Shown here in pieces: positions 17,598 through 26,138 of a stretch of DNA of 64,000 bases. Position 1 is the first letter of the stretch. Each line of letters starts with the position of its first letter. A model generated the notes under the pieces. That model had not been told where the DNA came from. It saw nothing but the letters and a program-made list of their open reading frames with translations, and ran no database searches. The position numbers were made by a program, and so were the translations under genes. This DNA is from Candidatus Omnitrophota bacterium (GTDB lineage: Bacteria > Omnitrophota > Omnitrophia > Omnitrophales > JACROU01), in assembly GCA_029261035.1 (NCBI GenBank), contig JAJDCD010000023.1, forward strand, positions 429,126 through 493,125, given 5' to 3'.

Positions 17598-18639
17598 TGA
17601 TGAGATAATAAAAAGAGAGCTCATAGATGAATTTGGCACAGATTATAATGGGCTTTCCTTAAGGGTATTTCCCGAATCTAGTAACGCAGATCAATTGATA
17701 TTTAGCGACTTGGGCGGTTTGACATTTGGCGTATGTGGGATTCCTTATGGCTCATGTGATGCATGTTGGGTAAAAAAAGAACCTTGGATTAATCCATTTA
17801 ATAATGAGCGAGTTTCCCACACACCCGTAATTGCCCTGGAAGGCACCGACGCTCTAAACCGAGGGTCCTCTGGCAACGCTCAATATCAGCGCTTTCATCA
17901 CGCGCTAGGTGCAGTGAAGTCAGGAATAATTGGTGTTTATTATTTAAAAAAAGGCGCGCATAAAGTTCAAGAAGACTTGTATGGCATGGCGTATTATGCA
18001 TCGAAAGTGGAGAAAGGGACTTATTTAATAATAGACGATTTACAAGATCTAAGAGCTTTATTAAATGCTGTTTCATGCAAAGACAGCCTCACAAAATATT
18101 TAGAATCATATCAAGACCGTATGTATGCAATTTTTAAAAAACGTTTTGATAGCAGCTATGGTAGTTGGGATAAATTTTCACAAAAGAGATCCACCATTAT
18201 AAAAGACAATTTCATCATTAAGCATTCTGGCAGGATGAAGCGTAATTTTACAGACGGTTCGCAGAGGGCTGGGCACATTGCTGTTGGTGAAATGTACTTA
18301 ACCAAATATTTTTTTTATGACAAACATTTTTTTTATTTGTGGCCAAAAATGACGGGTGAAGATAGGGAGTATCTAGATAAGCATAAAAAAACGGATAAAG
18401 AGTGGGCCCTGCTACGAAATGAACCCAGCGTCACAATTTTAACCATCGATGATTTGAATGGCGTGCCACTAGATGTTGTAAATACGTTAAAGAAAATTAG
18501 AAATGAGCCACTGAAAGGGAATGTCCTATCAACCTATCGTAAATGTGTTGAAATAATTGAACGGGGCTTTAAGTGCGATGAGATTATAATTAATAAAAAA
18601 ATGTTCACGAACTTAAATATTCAACTCAAAGATAATTAA
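17584..18639 (+). CDS. putative second restriction subunit, unknown fold
   Basis: 351 residues, not recognised with certainty. A conserved-looking block (about residues 80-125) reads 'PVIALEGTDALNRGSSGNAQ' followed by 'YQRFHHALGAV' and 'GIIGVYYL'. The E-G-T step after a hydrophobic strand could be a variant nuclease active site lacking the usual lysine, or a partner binding site. The 14-base overlap with the preceding gene argues for a two-subunit enzyme. Heterodimeric type II enzymes with two methyltransferases (BbvCI, Bpu10I) offer a precedent, but I cannot show homology. Confidence 0.5.
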   Translation: MAQSSDEIIKRELIDEFGTDYNGLSLRVFPESSNADQLIFSDLGGLTFGVCGIPYGSCDACWVKKEPWINPFNNERVSHTPVIALEGTDALNRGSSGNAQYQRFHHALGAVKSGIIGVYYLKKGAHKVQEDLYGMAYYASKVEKGTYLIIDDLQDLRALLNAVSCKDSLTKYLESYQDRMYAIFKKRFDSSYGSWDKFSQKRSTIIKDNFIIKHSGRMKRNFTDGSQRAGHIAVGEMYLTKYFFYDKHFFYLWPKMTGEDREYLDKHKKTDKEWALLRNEPSVTILTIDDLNGVPLDVVNTLKKIRNEPLKGNVLSTYRKCVEIIERGFKCDEIIINKKMFTNLNIQLKDN

Positions 18640-18664
18640 TTAGCTTCCATGAAACCAGTAGCAA

Positions 18665-19321
18665 ATGAAAAATACACAATCACCCATTTCGTTTAGACTC
18701 AAACAATATTATGTAGACGAAGCAAGGCATAATAAAAAAAATCCGCTAGATGAATTAATATTTATTATTTGTAGTATTAAACGAAGTGAAAAAGTTTATC
18801 TTCAAGCTTTCAACGCTCTCAACAGAAAATTTCCATCTTACGCTAAAATGTCGGCAGCTACATTTTTAGATATACGAGACACCCTCGCTCCGTTTGGTCT
18901 TCAGAATGAAAAAGCAAAAACCATAAAAGATATTCTTTCGTCAATTAGCAAGCACTTCGGAAAGCTTTCGTTAGCTCCGCTTAAGAATTGGAACGATCAA
19001 GAATGTGAAGAGTTTCTGATGAGTTTGCGAGGGGTTGGTAAGAAGGTTGCCCGTTGTGTCATGATGTATTCTTTAGGGCGAAATGTTTTCCCAGTGGATT
19101 CAAATTGTTGGAGAGTTGGCTACCGGCTAGGGTGGGTTAACTGGACTTCATGGAAAACGACAATAAGTGCCAACGATATGGATTTGCTTCAAAATAAGAT
19201 TCCCGCAAGATTGCGATACAGTTTGCATGAAAATATGGTATTTCATGGAAGAAAGATATGCACACCCATTAATCCCAAATGTAATATTTGCCCTATAAGT
19301 ACTTACTGTCCATCATTTTGA
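18665..19321 (+). CDS. HhH-GPD DNA glycosylase, endonuclease III-like
   Basis: 218 residues. The helix-hairpin-helix 'LRGVGKKVA' carries Lys127 at the place of the catalytic Lys120 of endonuclease III, and 'PVDSN' carries Asp145. The spacing of 18 residues equals that between Lys120 and Asp138. The C-terminus has the iron-sulfur pattern C-x6-C-x2-C-x5-C ('CTPINPKCNICPISTYC'). It should be a bifunctional glycosylase/AP lyase with a [4Fe-4S] cluster. It closes the R-M island, 25 bases after the second putative nuclease subunit. R-M-linked glycosylases usually repair deaminated methylcytosine, but neither methyltransferase here is of the C5 type. Confidence 0.85.
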   Translation: MKNTQSPISFRLKQYYVDEARHNKKNPLDELIFIICSIKRSEKVYLQAFNALNRKFPSYAKMSAATFLDIRDTLAPFGLQNEKAKTIKDILSSISKHFGKLSLAPLKNWNDQECEEFLMSLRGVGKKVARCVMMYSLGRNVFPVDSNCWRVGYRLGWVNWTSWKTTISANDMDLLQNKIPARLRYSLHENMVFHGRKICTPINPKCNICPISTYCPSF

Positions 19322-19328
19322 ATCTACC

Positions 19329-19357
19329 TTGAATACCATAAATATTTATGGTATATT
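19329..19357 (+). promoter_or_regulatory. promoter with embedded palindromic operator of the LexA-like gene
   Basis: TTGAAT (19329-19334), a 17-base spacer and TATATT (19352-19357) form a near-ideal sigma-70 promoter. A perfect 22-bp palindrome (19333-19354; half-site ATACCATAAAT) fills the spacer, the right place for a repressor to block polymerase. Transcription would start near 19363-19365, immediately before the ATG at 19366. Confidence 0.7.
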
Positions 19358-19365
19358 TCCCTATT

Positions 19366-20001
19366 ATGGGAAATGCGACTTTAACATCCAATCAAAAGCA
19401 GGTTCTGGCCTTTATTATCAAGGATAAGGCTAAGAATGTCTCTACACCTTCTCTTCAGGAGATACAGGCTCATTTTGGCTTTAAGGCTATTGGAACTGTT
19501 CAAGACTACCTAAAGGTTTTAGAGAAAAAGGGTTACATCGAAAGAAGCTCTAAGGCGCGAGATATTGAGATTCTGGATAACGCCGGAATCAAAGTGCCCG
19601 ACAAGGATACCATTTGTTTACCTATCGTAGGGCAAGTAGCTGCCGGTTCCCCGATTCTTGCAGAAGAAAATGTGGAAGGTTACTTTCATGTAGACCGTTC
19701 TGTTGCGAAGACAAAGAACTCTTTTCTTCTCCGCGTGCGAGGGGACAGTATGGTAAACGCACATATCCTTAATGGAGATATGGTTGTTGTTCGGCCACAA
19801 AGAGTTTGTGATAACGGAGAGATTGCTGTTTGCTTAATTAAAGATGAAGCAACCGTCAAAAGATTTTATAAAAAGCGAAACCATATCGAGCTTGTCGCAG
19901 AGAATAAGAATTATGAGCCAATTATTGTTGGGCGAGATCACCCTTTCTCCATCGTTGGAAAAGTGGTTGGCGTGATAAGGATTATTAATTACAATATATA
20001 A
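19366..20001 (+). CDS. LexA-like self-cleaving repressor
   Basis: 211 residues. The N-terminal winged helix ('TPSLQEIQAHFGFKAIGTVQ') is of LexA type. The C-terminal S24 domain has the Ala-Gly cleavage site in 'GQVAAGSP', the Ser nucleophile in 'RGDSMV' and the Lys in 'DEATVKRF'. RecA-activated self-cleavage would release repression after DNA damage, a common way to induce mobile elements. The ATG at 19348 lies inside the operator palindrome and upstream of the predicted transcription start. I therefore take the ATG at 19366, which makes the message leaderless or nearly so. Confidence 0.9.
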   Translation: MGNATLTSNQKQVLAFIIKDKAKNVSTPSLQEIQAHFGFKAIGTVQDYLKVLEKKGYIERSSKARDIEILDNAGIKVPDKDTICLPIVGQVAAGSPILAEENVEGYFHVDRSVAKTKNSFLLRVRGDSMVNAHILNGDMVVVRPQRVCDNGEIAVCLIKDEATVKRFYKKRNHIELVAENKNYEPIIVGRDHPFSIVGKVVGVIRIINYNI

Positions 20002-20153
20002 TTATTTATCATAATTTATTTGATATTATTTAAATTATAAATATAATGCTAGCTATAGAAGATTCAGCAGAAACAGTCACTCTTGAACCATTAAAGAGAT
20101 GCTATCCCCCAGCGCGCGGAATCTTTTATGATAAATACTTAGGGGGTCAAACT

Positions 20154-20756
20154 ATGAATGCTGAACTATTACGATATTTAGGAGTCAATAACACAATCAT
20201 AAATGCGATACAAAAAAGCTATGGTGAAGAACTCGAAGAACTTGAGATACAGCAAGATCAAAGTGATCTGAAACTTATTCTTCGTAAAACTGGCCCAGTA
20301 GGTTTTAAACCGCATGTTCTGACGATTCAAAGTTTCTTTGAGAAAAAGACTTACGCACAGATCAAAGAAGCAGAGATTCAGTATGGGGTTACGAAGTATA
20401 ATTGCAGAGATGTTTTAGAGTTTATGCCGGACGGCATTTCTTCCGGTGAGAACCTTGTGATTAACGGTGCAAAGTTAAAGCTTTGTGATTCCCTGTATAA
20501 GCTTTTAAGTTATTTAGCAAAAGAACTAAAAAAAACGGAAGTTGGTTGGGTTTATATACAGGATTTGAAAGAAGCTAAAATTATTCCGTCTGATGGATAT
20601 CAGCCTTTCAGCCGGTTACGAAGTGCGATTGCTGGATATCTTCTGGAAAAGAACCCTAAAGACTTCTTAGAATCTAACGGAAGAAAGCAGTATCGGCTCT
20701 CAATTGATCCAAAGAATATAATTTTTAGAACAGAGGTTAAAACAGTATGCGAGTAA
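20154..20756 (+). CDS. hypothetical protein of mobile element
   Basis: About 200 residues with no domain I recognise. The N-terminus is 'MNAELLRYLGVNNTI', the middle has 'TYAQIKEAEIQYGVTKYN' suggesting an HTH-like segment, and the C-terminal third ('LCDSLYKLLSYLAKEL') may be a winged helix. The frame is open back to 20046. The only good ribosome site (AGGGGG at 20141-20146) fits the ATG at 20154, so I use that. It overlaps the next gene by 10 bases. A DNA-binding regulator is possible but unproven. Confidence 0.6.
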   Translation: MNAELLRYLGVNNTIINAIQKSYGEELEELEIQQDQSDLKLILRKTGPVGFKPHVLTIQSFFEKKTYAQIKEAEIQYGVTKYNCRDVLEFMPDGISSGENLVINGAKLKLCDSLYKLLSYLAKELKKTEVGWVYIQDLKEAKIIPSDGYQPFSRLRSAIAGYLLEKNPKDFLESNGRKQYRLSIDPKNIIFRTEVKTVCE

Positions 20757-20968
20757 TTATTTTAATAGCGTTGATTGGAATCACCATCGGCTACCTTTAT
20801 GGTGTGGAAACATCAATGAAGGCGACCGAAAAGATGCTTATCTTGGCTATTCTGGGTGGATTAGTCATTACGATCATAAGTCCTTTCATTAGGCTGTATC
20901 AATTTCTCCGCAACTTAGTCATGCGCTTGATTAGTTTGTTTTGTCCGAAGCAACGAAGTGATTCCTGA
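20747..20968 (+). CDS. small membrane protein
   Basis: 73 residues with two hydrophobic helices (about 3-18 and 32-50) and a basic C-terminus ('LCPKQRSDS' region, also holding a single Cys). It starts inside the preceding gene, so the two are probably coupled. It is not a family I recognise. Confidence 0.55.
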   Translation: MRVIILIALIGITIGYLYGVETSMKATEKMLILAILGGLVITIISPFIRLYQFLRNLVMRLISLFCPKQRSDS

Positions 20969-21223
20969 GTTTTTCAAATTCCTTTCTTAAGAGTTAGTCT
21001 CCATTTTAATTTACCACCTTTTGTCTTTCTGGCGGTCGGCTACGAAAATCATCTCAAATAATTTACGAAATCTGCTATTCCTTTCGGGACAGATTTAGAC
21101 GTATGCTTAAATTTTTTGAGACCCCTCATCCTGTCAGTTGATTTCCTATGTCTCCCTAAAGACAAAACCCTTTCGGGCAGGGCAAATAAATTAAAATTTC
21201 AACAAACCGAAAGGAATAAAACA

Positions 21224-21736
21224 ATGAAAAACTCAATCCAAAATCACAACAACGAATTAGGTTCACGACAATTACCGATTAAAGAAATTAATGGTAAATC
21301 CTACTATGTGGATGAAAGGCTAAGGCAGTATCGTAACGTAAATAATCCACATGACTTCATCACCTTTGAGGGCGAACACGTTGTGCTCTACTCATACACT
21401 CGTGAACAAGCCTTAGAAGACGGACAGCTTATAGATATCTCAGAACTTGCTAAAGAAGCAGGCTTTAAGTTTCCTGTGGCTGTAACTTGTGGGGTATATA
21501 CATTATTGAATGATACCGAACAACCCGGACAAAGCTTCGATGGGCGTGCATGGGACTTACTTACGATTCTCCGCTATGAAATACGCAAAACGACCAGCTC
21601 TGATGTGATTCATTTTGAACCATACTTCAATGCTAAATCACACCAAAAACCTAAGCAATATAAGCTCTGGGCAAAGTGCCACGGTGGTGACAATCATGAA
21701 CCCGTCATAACCGTCATGTTCCCAGATGAGGATTAA
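21224..21736 (+). CDS. plasmid-type protein, DUF6573-like
   Basis: 170 residues. The block 'GQLIDISELAKEAGFKFPVA' followed by 'VTCGVYTLL' matches what I know of DUF6573, a family found almost only on conjugative plasmids and integrative elements and of unknown function. The ATG at 21224 has AAAGGAA in front; the open frame back to 21116 has no good start. The 255-base gap upstream holds two short look-alike stretches (CCTTTCGGGACAG near 21082 and CCCTTTCGGGCAG near 21169) but no gene I can support. A hairpin follows the stop. Confidence 0.7.
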   Translation: MKNSIQNHNNELGSRQLPIKEINGKSYYVDERLRQYRNVNNPHDFITFEGEHVVLYSYTREQALEDGQLIDISELAKEAGFKFPVAVTCGVYTLLNDTEQPGQSFDGRAWDLLTILRYEIRKTTSSDVIHFEPYFNAKSHQKPKQYKLWAKCHGGDNHEPVITVMFPDED

Positions 21737-21746
21737 CATCCTCATC

Positions 21747-21774
21747 AAAGGCAGGTCGAAAGACCTGCCTTTGA
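21747..21774 (+). terminator. hairpin terminator
   Basis: A perfect 11-bp stem (AAAGGCAGGTC at 21747-21757 with its complement at 21762-21772) closed by a GAAA tetraloop. The T-tract after it is short (TTT), so termination may be partial. The hairpin lies just after the DUF6573-like gene. Confidence 0.6.
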
Positions 21775-21836
21775 ATCACTTCTTCAGAGTTAACTACGAA
21801 TATAGTAAAATGCTTAAATGTATTGAAAGGAGCCTC

Positions 21837-22706
21837 ATGAAGAAGCCTAAAACAATTAAATTATATCTCGTGGATGGAGAACCCACAGGGATCAGGACGG
21901 CAGAGCTATCGAATTGGGATGGTAAAGCAATTGTAATTCCTCGAAATCGTATGAAGAGCGCAAAAGACCGAGAAGAGGTACAATCTCCAGCGGTGTATTT
22001 ATTAGTAGGAGCAGAAGATAATGATGAACTCTTGAAAGTTTATGTTGGCGAAGCTGAAACTGTTATGACTCGATTAGCTCAGCATGAAACCAATAAGGAC
22101 TTTTGGCAATATGCTGTGGCTTTTATTTCTAAAAGCAATAACCTAACCAAAGCCCATGTGAAATTCTTGGAAAGTCACATCATTGAAACCCTTTCAAAAT
22201 CTGGTCGATGTCGATTAGAGAATCATGTGTCGCCAAACAAGGTCAATTTACCGGAGTCTGATCAGTCGGATATGATCGAGTTTATTGAGAACTTGGAACT
22301 TCTTACCGGAGCTCTTGGCTGGAACTTTTTCCGGCAATCGTCTTCGGTGACTACAGCTGAAAAAATAAAATATTATTGTTCAGGTCCTTCCGCAAAAGCA
22401 GAAGGGTTTATGGATGATGAAGGTTTTATTGTTCTTAAAGATTCTTATGCTCGATCTAAATTGGTTGAGAGTGCCAAAGCCGGCTGGGTTCCAAACATTC
22501 ACCAAAAGTTATTGTCAAACAACATTCTGAGAAAAGAAGGTGATTCTTATTATTTTACACAAGACTACCTTTTTAATAGCCCTAGCGCAGCAGCAGCTGC
22601 AATATTGGCGTGTCATGCCAATGGTTGGACGGTGTGGAAAACAAAAGACGGGCAAACGCTAAGCCAAATTGAGCGTGAAGAACTTAAGGAGGGTAATGAT
22701 CAATAA
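21837..22706 (+). CDS. GIY-YIG nuclease with DUF4357 domain
   Basis: 289 residues from the ATG at 21837 (AAAGGAG at 21827-21833). The N-terminal part holds a GIY-YIG-like fold: 'AVYLLVGAED', then 'VYVGEAETVMTRLAQH' and the Glu in 'VKFLESHIIE'. The C-terminus ('YYCSGPSAKAEGFMDDEGF') is typical of DUF4357. Proteins of this build are common in mobile elements and phage-like islands. They are believed to be DNA nucleases, but their physiological role is not established. It overlaps the next gene by 11 bases. Confidence 0.82.
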   Translation: MKKPKTIKLYLVDGEPTGIRTAELSNWDGKAIVIPRNRMKSAKDREEVQSPAVYLLVGAEDNDELLKVYVGEAETVMTRLAQHETNKDFWQYAVAFISKSNNLTKAHVKFLESHIIETLSKSGRCRLENHVSPNKVNLPESDQSDMIEFIENLELLTGALGWNFFRQSSSVTTAEKIKYYCSGPSAKAEGFMDDEGFIVLKDSYARSKLVESAKAGWVPNIHQKLLSNNILRKEGDSYYFTQDYLFNSPSAAAAAILACHANGWTVWKTKDGQTLSQIEREELKEGNDQ

Positions 22707-24177
22707 GAATCGTTGTTTTAAAATCAGCGCATCCACTTTTTACAACCTCTCTCAATGCAAGAGACGTGTTTATATGGACGAGCATTGGGATATTTCAGAA
22801 CGTGGCGAAGAGTCTGATTTTGCACGAATGCTTTGGGAAAAGGGTGTTCAAATAGAAGAAGAAATCATCCAAAAGGTTAAGAAAGAAGCATCCTTTGAAT
22901 CTATTGAAGGTCCAGCAAATGAAGATTTATTTCATGCGACTTTAGAGCTAATGAAAAAAGGGGTCGAGTTTATTTATCAAGGTGTGCTTATCCATGAGGA
23001 TAAAATTGGGCGCCCAGATCTACTAGAGAAGGTTCCCGGGAAATCTGTTTTTGGGGATTATCACTATCTACCTTCGGATATCAAATCTGGTAGAGCCACA
23101 ATTCGTGAAGACTCATCTCAAATAAAAAAGCATTACGCTAACCAAATGGTTTTTTATTGTGAACTCCTTGAAAAGATTCAAGGCACCCGTCCCTCTCATG
23201 CGCGGATCATTGATGTTACAGCTGATGTGACAGAATTTGATATTGCTGACTATCAACAAGCCTACATCGATAGCAATGAACTAGTGAACGCTATTGTTTA
23301 TCATAAGAAAGAAGTTCAGCCGGTAATAAGTGCCACTTGCAAGCAATGTGTTTGGCATGACCCATGTTACAAATGGGCAAAAGAGAGAAGCGACCCTACG
23401 CTGCTTTTTTATTTAGGCGCAAAGGTTGATGAGTTTAAGCAAAGAGGGATTGCCACAATTGCTGATGTTAGAGATATCGATGTTTCCGAATTTTCTGGAA
23501 AGAAGAAAATTAAAGGTGTTGGTGATAAAATTCTTCTCCAACTTAAGAGAAGAGCCGAAGTTTTCTTAAATGGAAAACCTATCATATTTGAAAAGCCACA
23601 ACTTCGCAAAGCGTCCTTGGAAGTTTATTACGATATTGAAGACGACCCTTCAATCGATCACATCTATTTGCATGGTTTTATTGAAGTTCAGAATGGCAAG
23701 CAACGTGATTACTCGTACTTTTTGGCTCCAGAGCGTAATGATGAAAAAAAAGCAGCTCTTGAATTCTGGAATTATATTGAAAAGCTTCCAGATGATGCGG
23801 TTATCTACCACTATGGGAACCACGAAAAAACAAAAGCTAATCTTCTTATGAGAAAATATGATCTCGATTCTGCCATGGTAGAAAAGTTTGATCGATTAAG
23901 AGTTGACTTGTATGAAGTTGTCAAGAAATGTAGTGATTGGCCTCTGACATCGTATGGCATCAAACCCATTGCAAAGTATTTAGGCTTTAATTGGGAGGCA
24001 GAAGATGCTTCTGGTGCAAACTCGATTGCATGGTACAGCGAATATCGAAAAGACCCTCAAGGAAAAAAGGATTTGCTCGATAAAATTATCACCTATAACA
24101 AAGATGATTGTGAAGCGACCATTGTTGTAAAGGAGTGGCTTGAAAATCAGTATAAAAAACAAACAATGAAAGGATGA
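22696..24177 (+). CDS. TM0106-type RecB-like nuclease
   Basis: 493 residues. The N-terminal half has a RecB-type PD-(D/E)xK core ('GRPDLLEKV', then 'PSDIKSGRATI') and a cysteine set ('CKQCVWHDPC') that may bind an iron-sulfur cluster. A helix-hairpin-helix-like 'IKGVGDKILLQL' follows. The C-terminal half has an RNase H-like exonuclease fold ('LEVYYDIEDDP' to 'YNKDDCEATIVV'). This is the TM0106 'RecB family nuclease' layout. The ATG at 22696 lies close to AAGGAGGG; a GTG at 22669 is an alternative. It probably acts in DNA processing or defence within the element. Confidence 0.82.
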   Translation: MINKNRCFKISASTFYNLSQCKRRVYMDEHWDISERGEESDFARMLWEKGVQIEEEIIQKVKKEASFESIEGPANEDLFHATLELMKKGVEFIYQGVLIHEDKIGRPDLLEKVPGKSVFGDYHYLPSDIKSGRATIREDSSQIKKHYANQMVFYCELLEKIQGTRPSHARIIDVTADVTEFDIADYQQAYIDSNELVNAIVYHKKEVQPVISATCKQCVWHDPCYKWAKERSDPTLLFYLGAKVDEFKQRGIATIADVRDIDVSEFSGKKKIKGVGDKILLQLKRRAEVFLNGKPIIFEKPQLRKASLEVYYDIEDDPSIDHIYLHGFIEVQNGKQRDYSYFLAPERNDEKKAALEFWNYIEKLPDDAVIYHYGNHEKTKANLLMRKYDLDSAMVEKFDRLRVDLYEVVKKCSDWPLTSYGIKPIAKYLGFNWEAEDASGANSIAWYSEYRKDPQGKKDLLDKIITYNKDDCEATIVVKEWLENQYKKQTMKG

Positions 24178-24178
24178 A

Positions 24179-24532
24179 ATGCAACCACACTACTCCCAAA
24201 TGTCTTCGGATAAGCGTTGGGAGAAAGTCGGAGAACTTCTATACAAAGCCATCCATCGCTTATTACTTGAAGAACAACAAAATAAAGATGTCCCGATGAA
24301 GCAATACTTAAGCCCTCAAGAAACAGCGAAATTTCTTAATGTGTCTCACCGGACCCTTCAACGCTGGATCTCAAGAGGACAGATTTCTATTCATCGCAAA
24401 GAAAATGGTTATATTCTCTTTTCTCAAGACGACCTTAATAAGATCAAGCTATTGAAATCAAAACCTATTGGAAAGCAAATTACTCACGCCGGTAATCGTT
24501 TAAAGTCCCGCCCAGCCACGACCGTTTTTTAA
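24179..24532 (+). CDS. excisionase-like HTH protein, C-terminus replaced by transposon sequence
   Basis: 117 residues. 'YLSPQETAKFLNVSHRTLQR' followed by 'WISRGQISIHRKENGYILFS' is a MerR/excisionase-type winged helix (HTH_17). Such proteins act as Xis directionality factors or regulators. The last 17 or so codons (from about 24480) lie antisense to the end of the transposase gene. The original C-terminus was therefore probably cut off by insertion and replaced with transposon-derived residues. It starts one base after the RecB-like nuclease stop. Confidence 0.75.
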   Translation: MQPHYSQMSSDKRWEKVGELLYKAIHRLLLEEQQNKDVPMKQYLSPQETAKFLNVSHRTLQRWISRGQISIHRKENGYILFSQDDLNKIKLLKSKPIGKQITHAGNRLKSRPATTVF

Positions 24533-25534
24533 TATTTGCTTGCTCATTATTCTCTAAGGGCATATTTCCCATAGCTGAATGGGGGCGAACAGTGTTGTAA
24601 TATTTGACGTATTCGCTGATTAAATGATCCAGATGCTTCTCGCCAAAAACAACGAACTTGTTTAGACATTCGCGTTTGATTGTACCGACCCAGCCCTCGG
24701 CATACGGATTGAGATTTGGAGATCGATAAGGGATAGGTCTTATTTCATAACCAATCTGTTTGAAGACTTCATCAAATTCCTTAGTGAATTTTGTATCTCT
24801 GTCTCTAACGAGTAAATGCTTTCCTTTTCCTTCTTTGAAAACAAAAGAAAGAGATTTAGTGTGATCTGTAACCCATTCTTTATTAGGGTGTTGTGTCATA
24901 CCAGCAATATGAACTTTTCTTGTACGGACATTGATAAAGAACAAGACATGCAAAGTTATTGGTCCTAGAAGCGTCCAGATAGTTTTTGTAAAAAAGTCAC
25001 ATGCCCATAGAGTTTGGAATTCTCTTTTGATAAAGGCATCCCAAGTGTCTTCATAACGCTTGGGGCAGGGTCGAGCCCATGCTCTTTGAGGATATTTTTG
25101 ATGGTATTTCGCGATAGACTTTTTATGCGAAGCTTTTTGAGTTCTCCGAGGATGCGCGTATATCCCCAATCATTCTCACGCGCCATCTTAAGAACAAGTT
25201 CACATATTTCAGCCTTTGTGCGAGGACGACCTCTATTTGTTTTTGGAAACTTAAAAGATATCTTTTCCGTTGCCCATCTTCGGAAGGTGGAATAGCTGAC
25301 AATAGATAATACTTTTTTGATTTCACCTTTGAGGGGCAATCCAAATTTGAGAAGTCTTCTTTTTTCAACAGGGCTGACGGTGACTCTTTTTCCAGCCTTA
25401 GTTCTGAGAATCTCATTTTCAGCTTTGAGGTACTCAATTTGTCGAACAAGATCACTTTGTGTAACCTTGCCAATCAAATAAAAGAATTCTTTGAAGATGC
25501 CGTTATTTACTTCATGGACTCCTGTTTGTATCAT
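24480..25534 (-). pseudogene. DDE transposase (rve-type integrase core), frameshifted
   Basis: The N-terminal half (25534 down to about 25060) has an HTH region with '[20 protein letters not shown]' and '[14 protein letters not shown]'. The C-terminal half, in another frame, has the catalytic core: 'WACDFFTKT', 'RDRDTKF' and 'AEGWVGTIKRECLNKF' with the final Glu. The junction falls at CTTGGGG (25059-25065), where a one-base slip would restore '[11 protein letters not shown]', the usual family continuation. The start has AAGGAG upstream. It is either a decayed element or one using frameshifting. I could not identify clear terminal inverted repeats. Confidence 0.85.
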
Positions 25535-25610
25535 GGTATTTTATTCTCCTTCTTTGTTCTTTTGGTACGGTCTCATCTTTTTTGCACCCCACTGAACAGG
25601 CAGAATAAGG

Positions 25611-25711
25611 AAAACCTACGACACTTACGACAAATTCAGCTATTTTTCGGAGCGAAAGTTTCCCTAGTGGAATGTTGGGTGGGATGCTTGAAGAAAACAA
25701 AACCTACGACA
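25611..25711. repeat. 13-bp direct repeats between transposase and ParB-like gene
   Basis: AAAACCTACGACA occurs at 25611-25623 and again at 25699-25711. The second copy contains the stop codon of the ParB-like gene. The pair may mark the outer edge of the inserted transposon or an old recombination site. Confidence 0.45.
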
Positions 25712-26120
25712 AGGAACTCTTGAGCAGTTGCTCAAATTCCATAGTCAATGCTCTCTTGTTTTGAATGCCAATGAGAGGTCTGAGAGAGCGTTCAGACAAC
25801 CCTTTGGTTTCTAGAATTCTTCCCTGAATATCTTCCGGTAGTTTAAGTAATCCAAGAAGTTGAGTAACGCGTACTCTGGATGTGCCTAACTTCTGAGCCA
25901 GCTTTGACTTATTTAATGTGGGATCTTCATCAAGAAGGGCTTGGTAACGGATAGCTCTTCTGAGAGGGTTTACGTAGTGTTTTTTCCTACCTAATTTGGC
26001 GCGTCTTTTCTTAATAAATTTGATGATATCTTCGGGGAATAAAAGGCGATATCGGAGGTCGTCGGGACGGATACAGAAGAAATGCCCAAAGCTCAATTTC
26101 TTCGCAATTATTTTTTGCAC
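25704..26120 (-). CDS. ParB-like HTH protein
   Basis: 138 residues. 'LRRAIRYQALLDEDPTLNKS' followed by 'KLAQKLGTSRVRVTQLLGLL' and 'KLPEDIQGRI' is the KorB/ParB-type helix-turn-helix block. The N-terminal ParB nuclease/CTPase domain is missing. Short ParB-like proteins of this type are seen near site-specific recombinases on mobile elements; no recombinase is adjacent here. The start is GTG at 26120 without a clear ribosome site, and 5' truncation is possible. The stop lies inside a 13-bp sequence that is repeated 88 bases away. Confidence 0.65.
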   Translation of the reverse strand: MQKIIAKKLSFGHFFCIRPDDLRYRLLFPEDIIKFIKKRRAKLGRKKHYVNPLRRAIRYQALLDEDPTLNKSKLAQKLGTSRVRVTQLLGLLKLPEDIQGRILETKGLSERSLRPLIGIQNKRALTMEFEQLLKSSLS

Positions 26121-26138
26121 GGGGAGCCATTTATAAAG

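Noticed and set aside
21116-21223. N-terminal extension of the DUF6573-like gene
   Set aside because: No good start signal; AAAGGAA points to the ATG at 21224.
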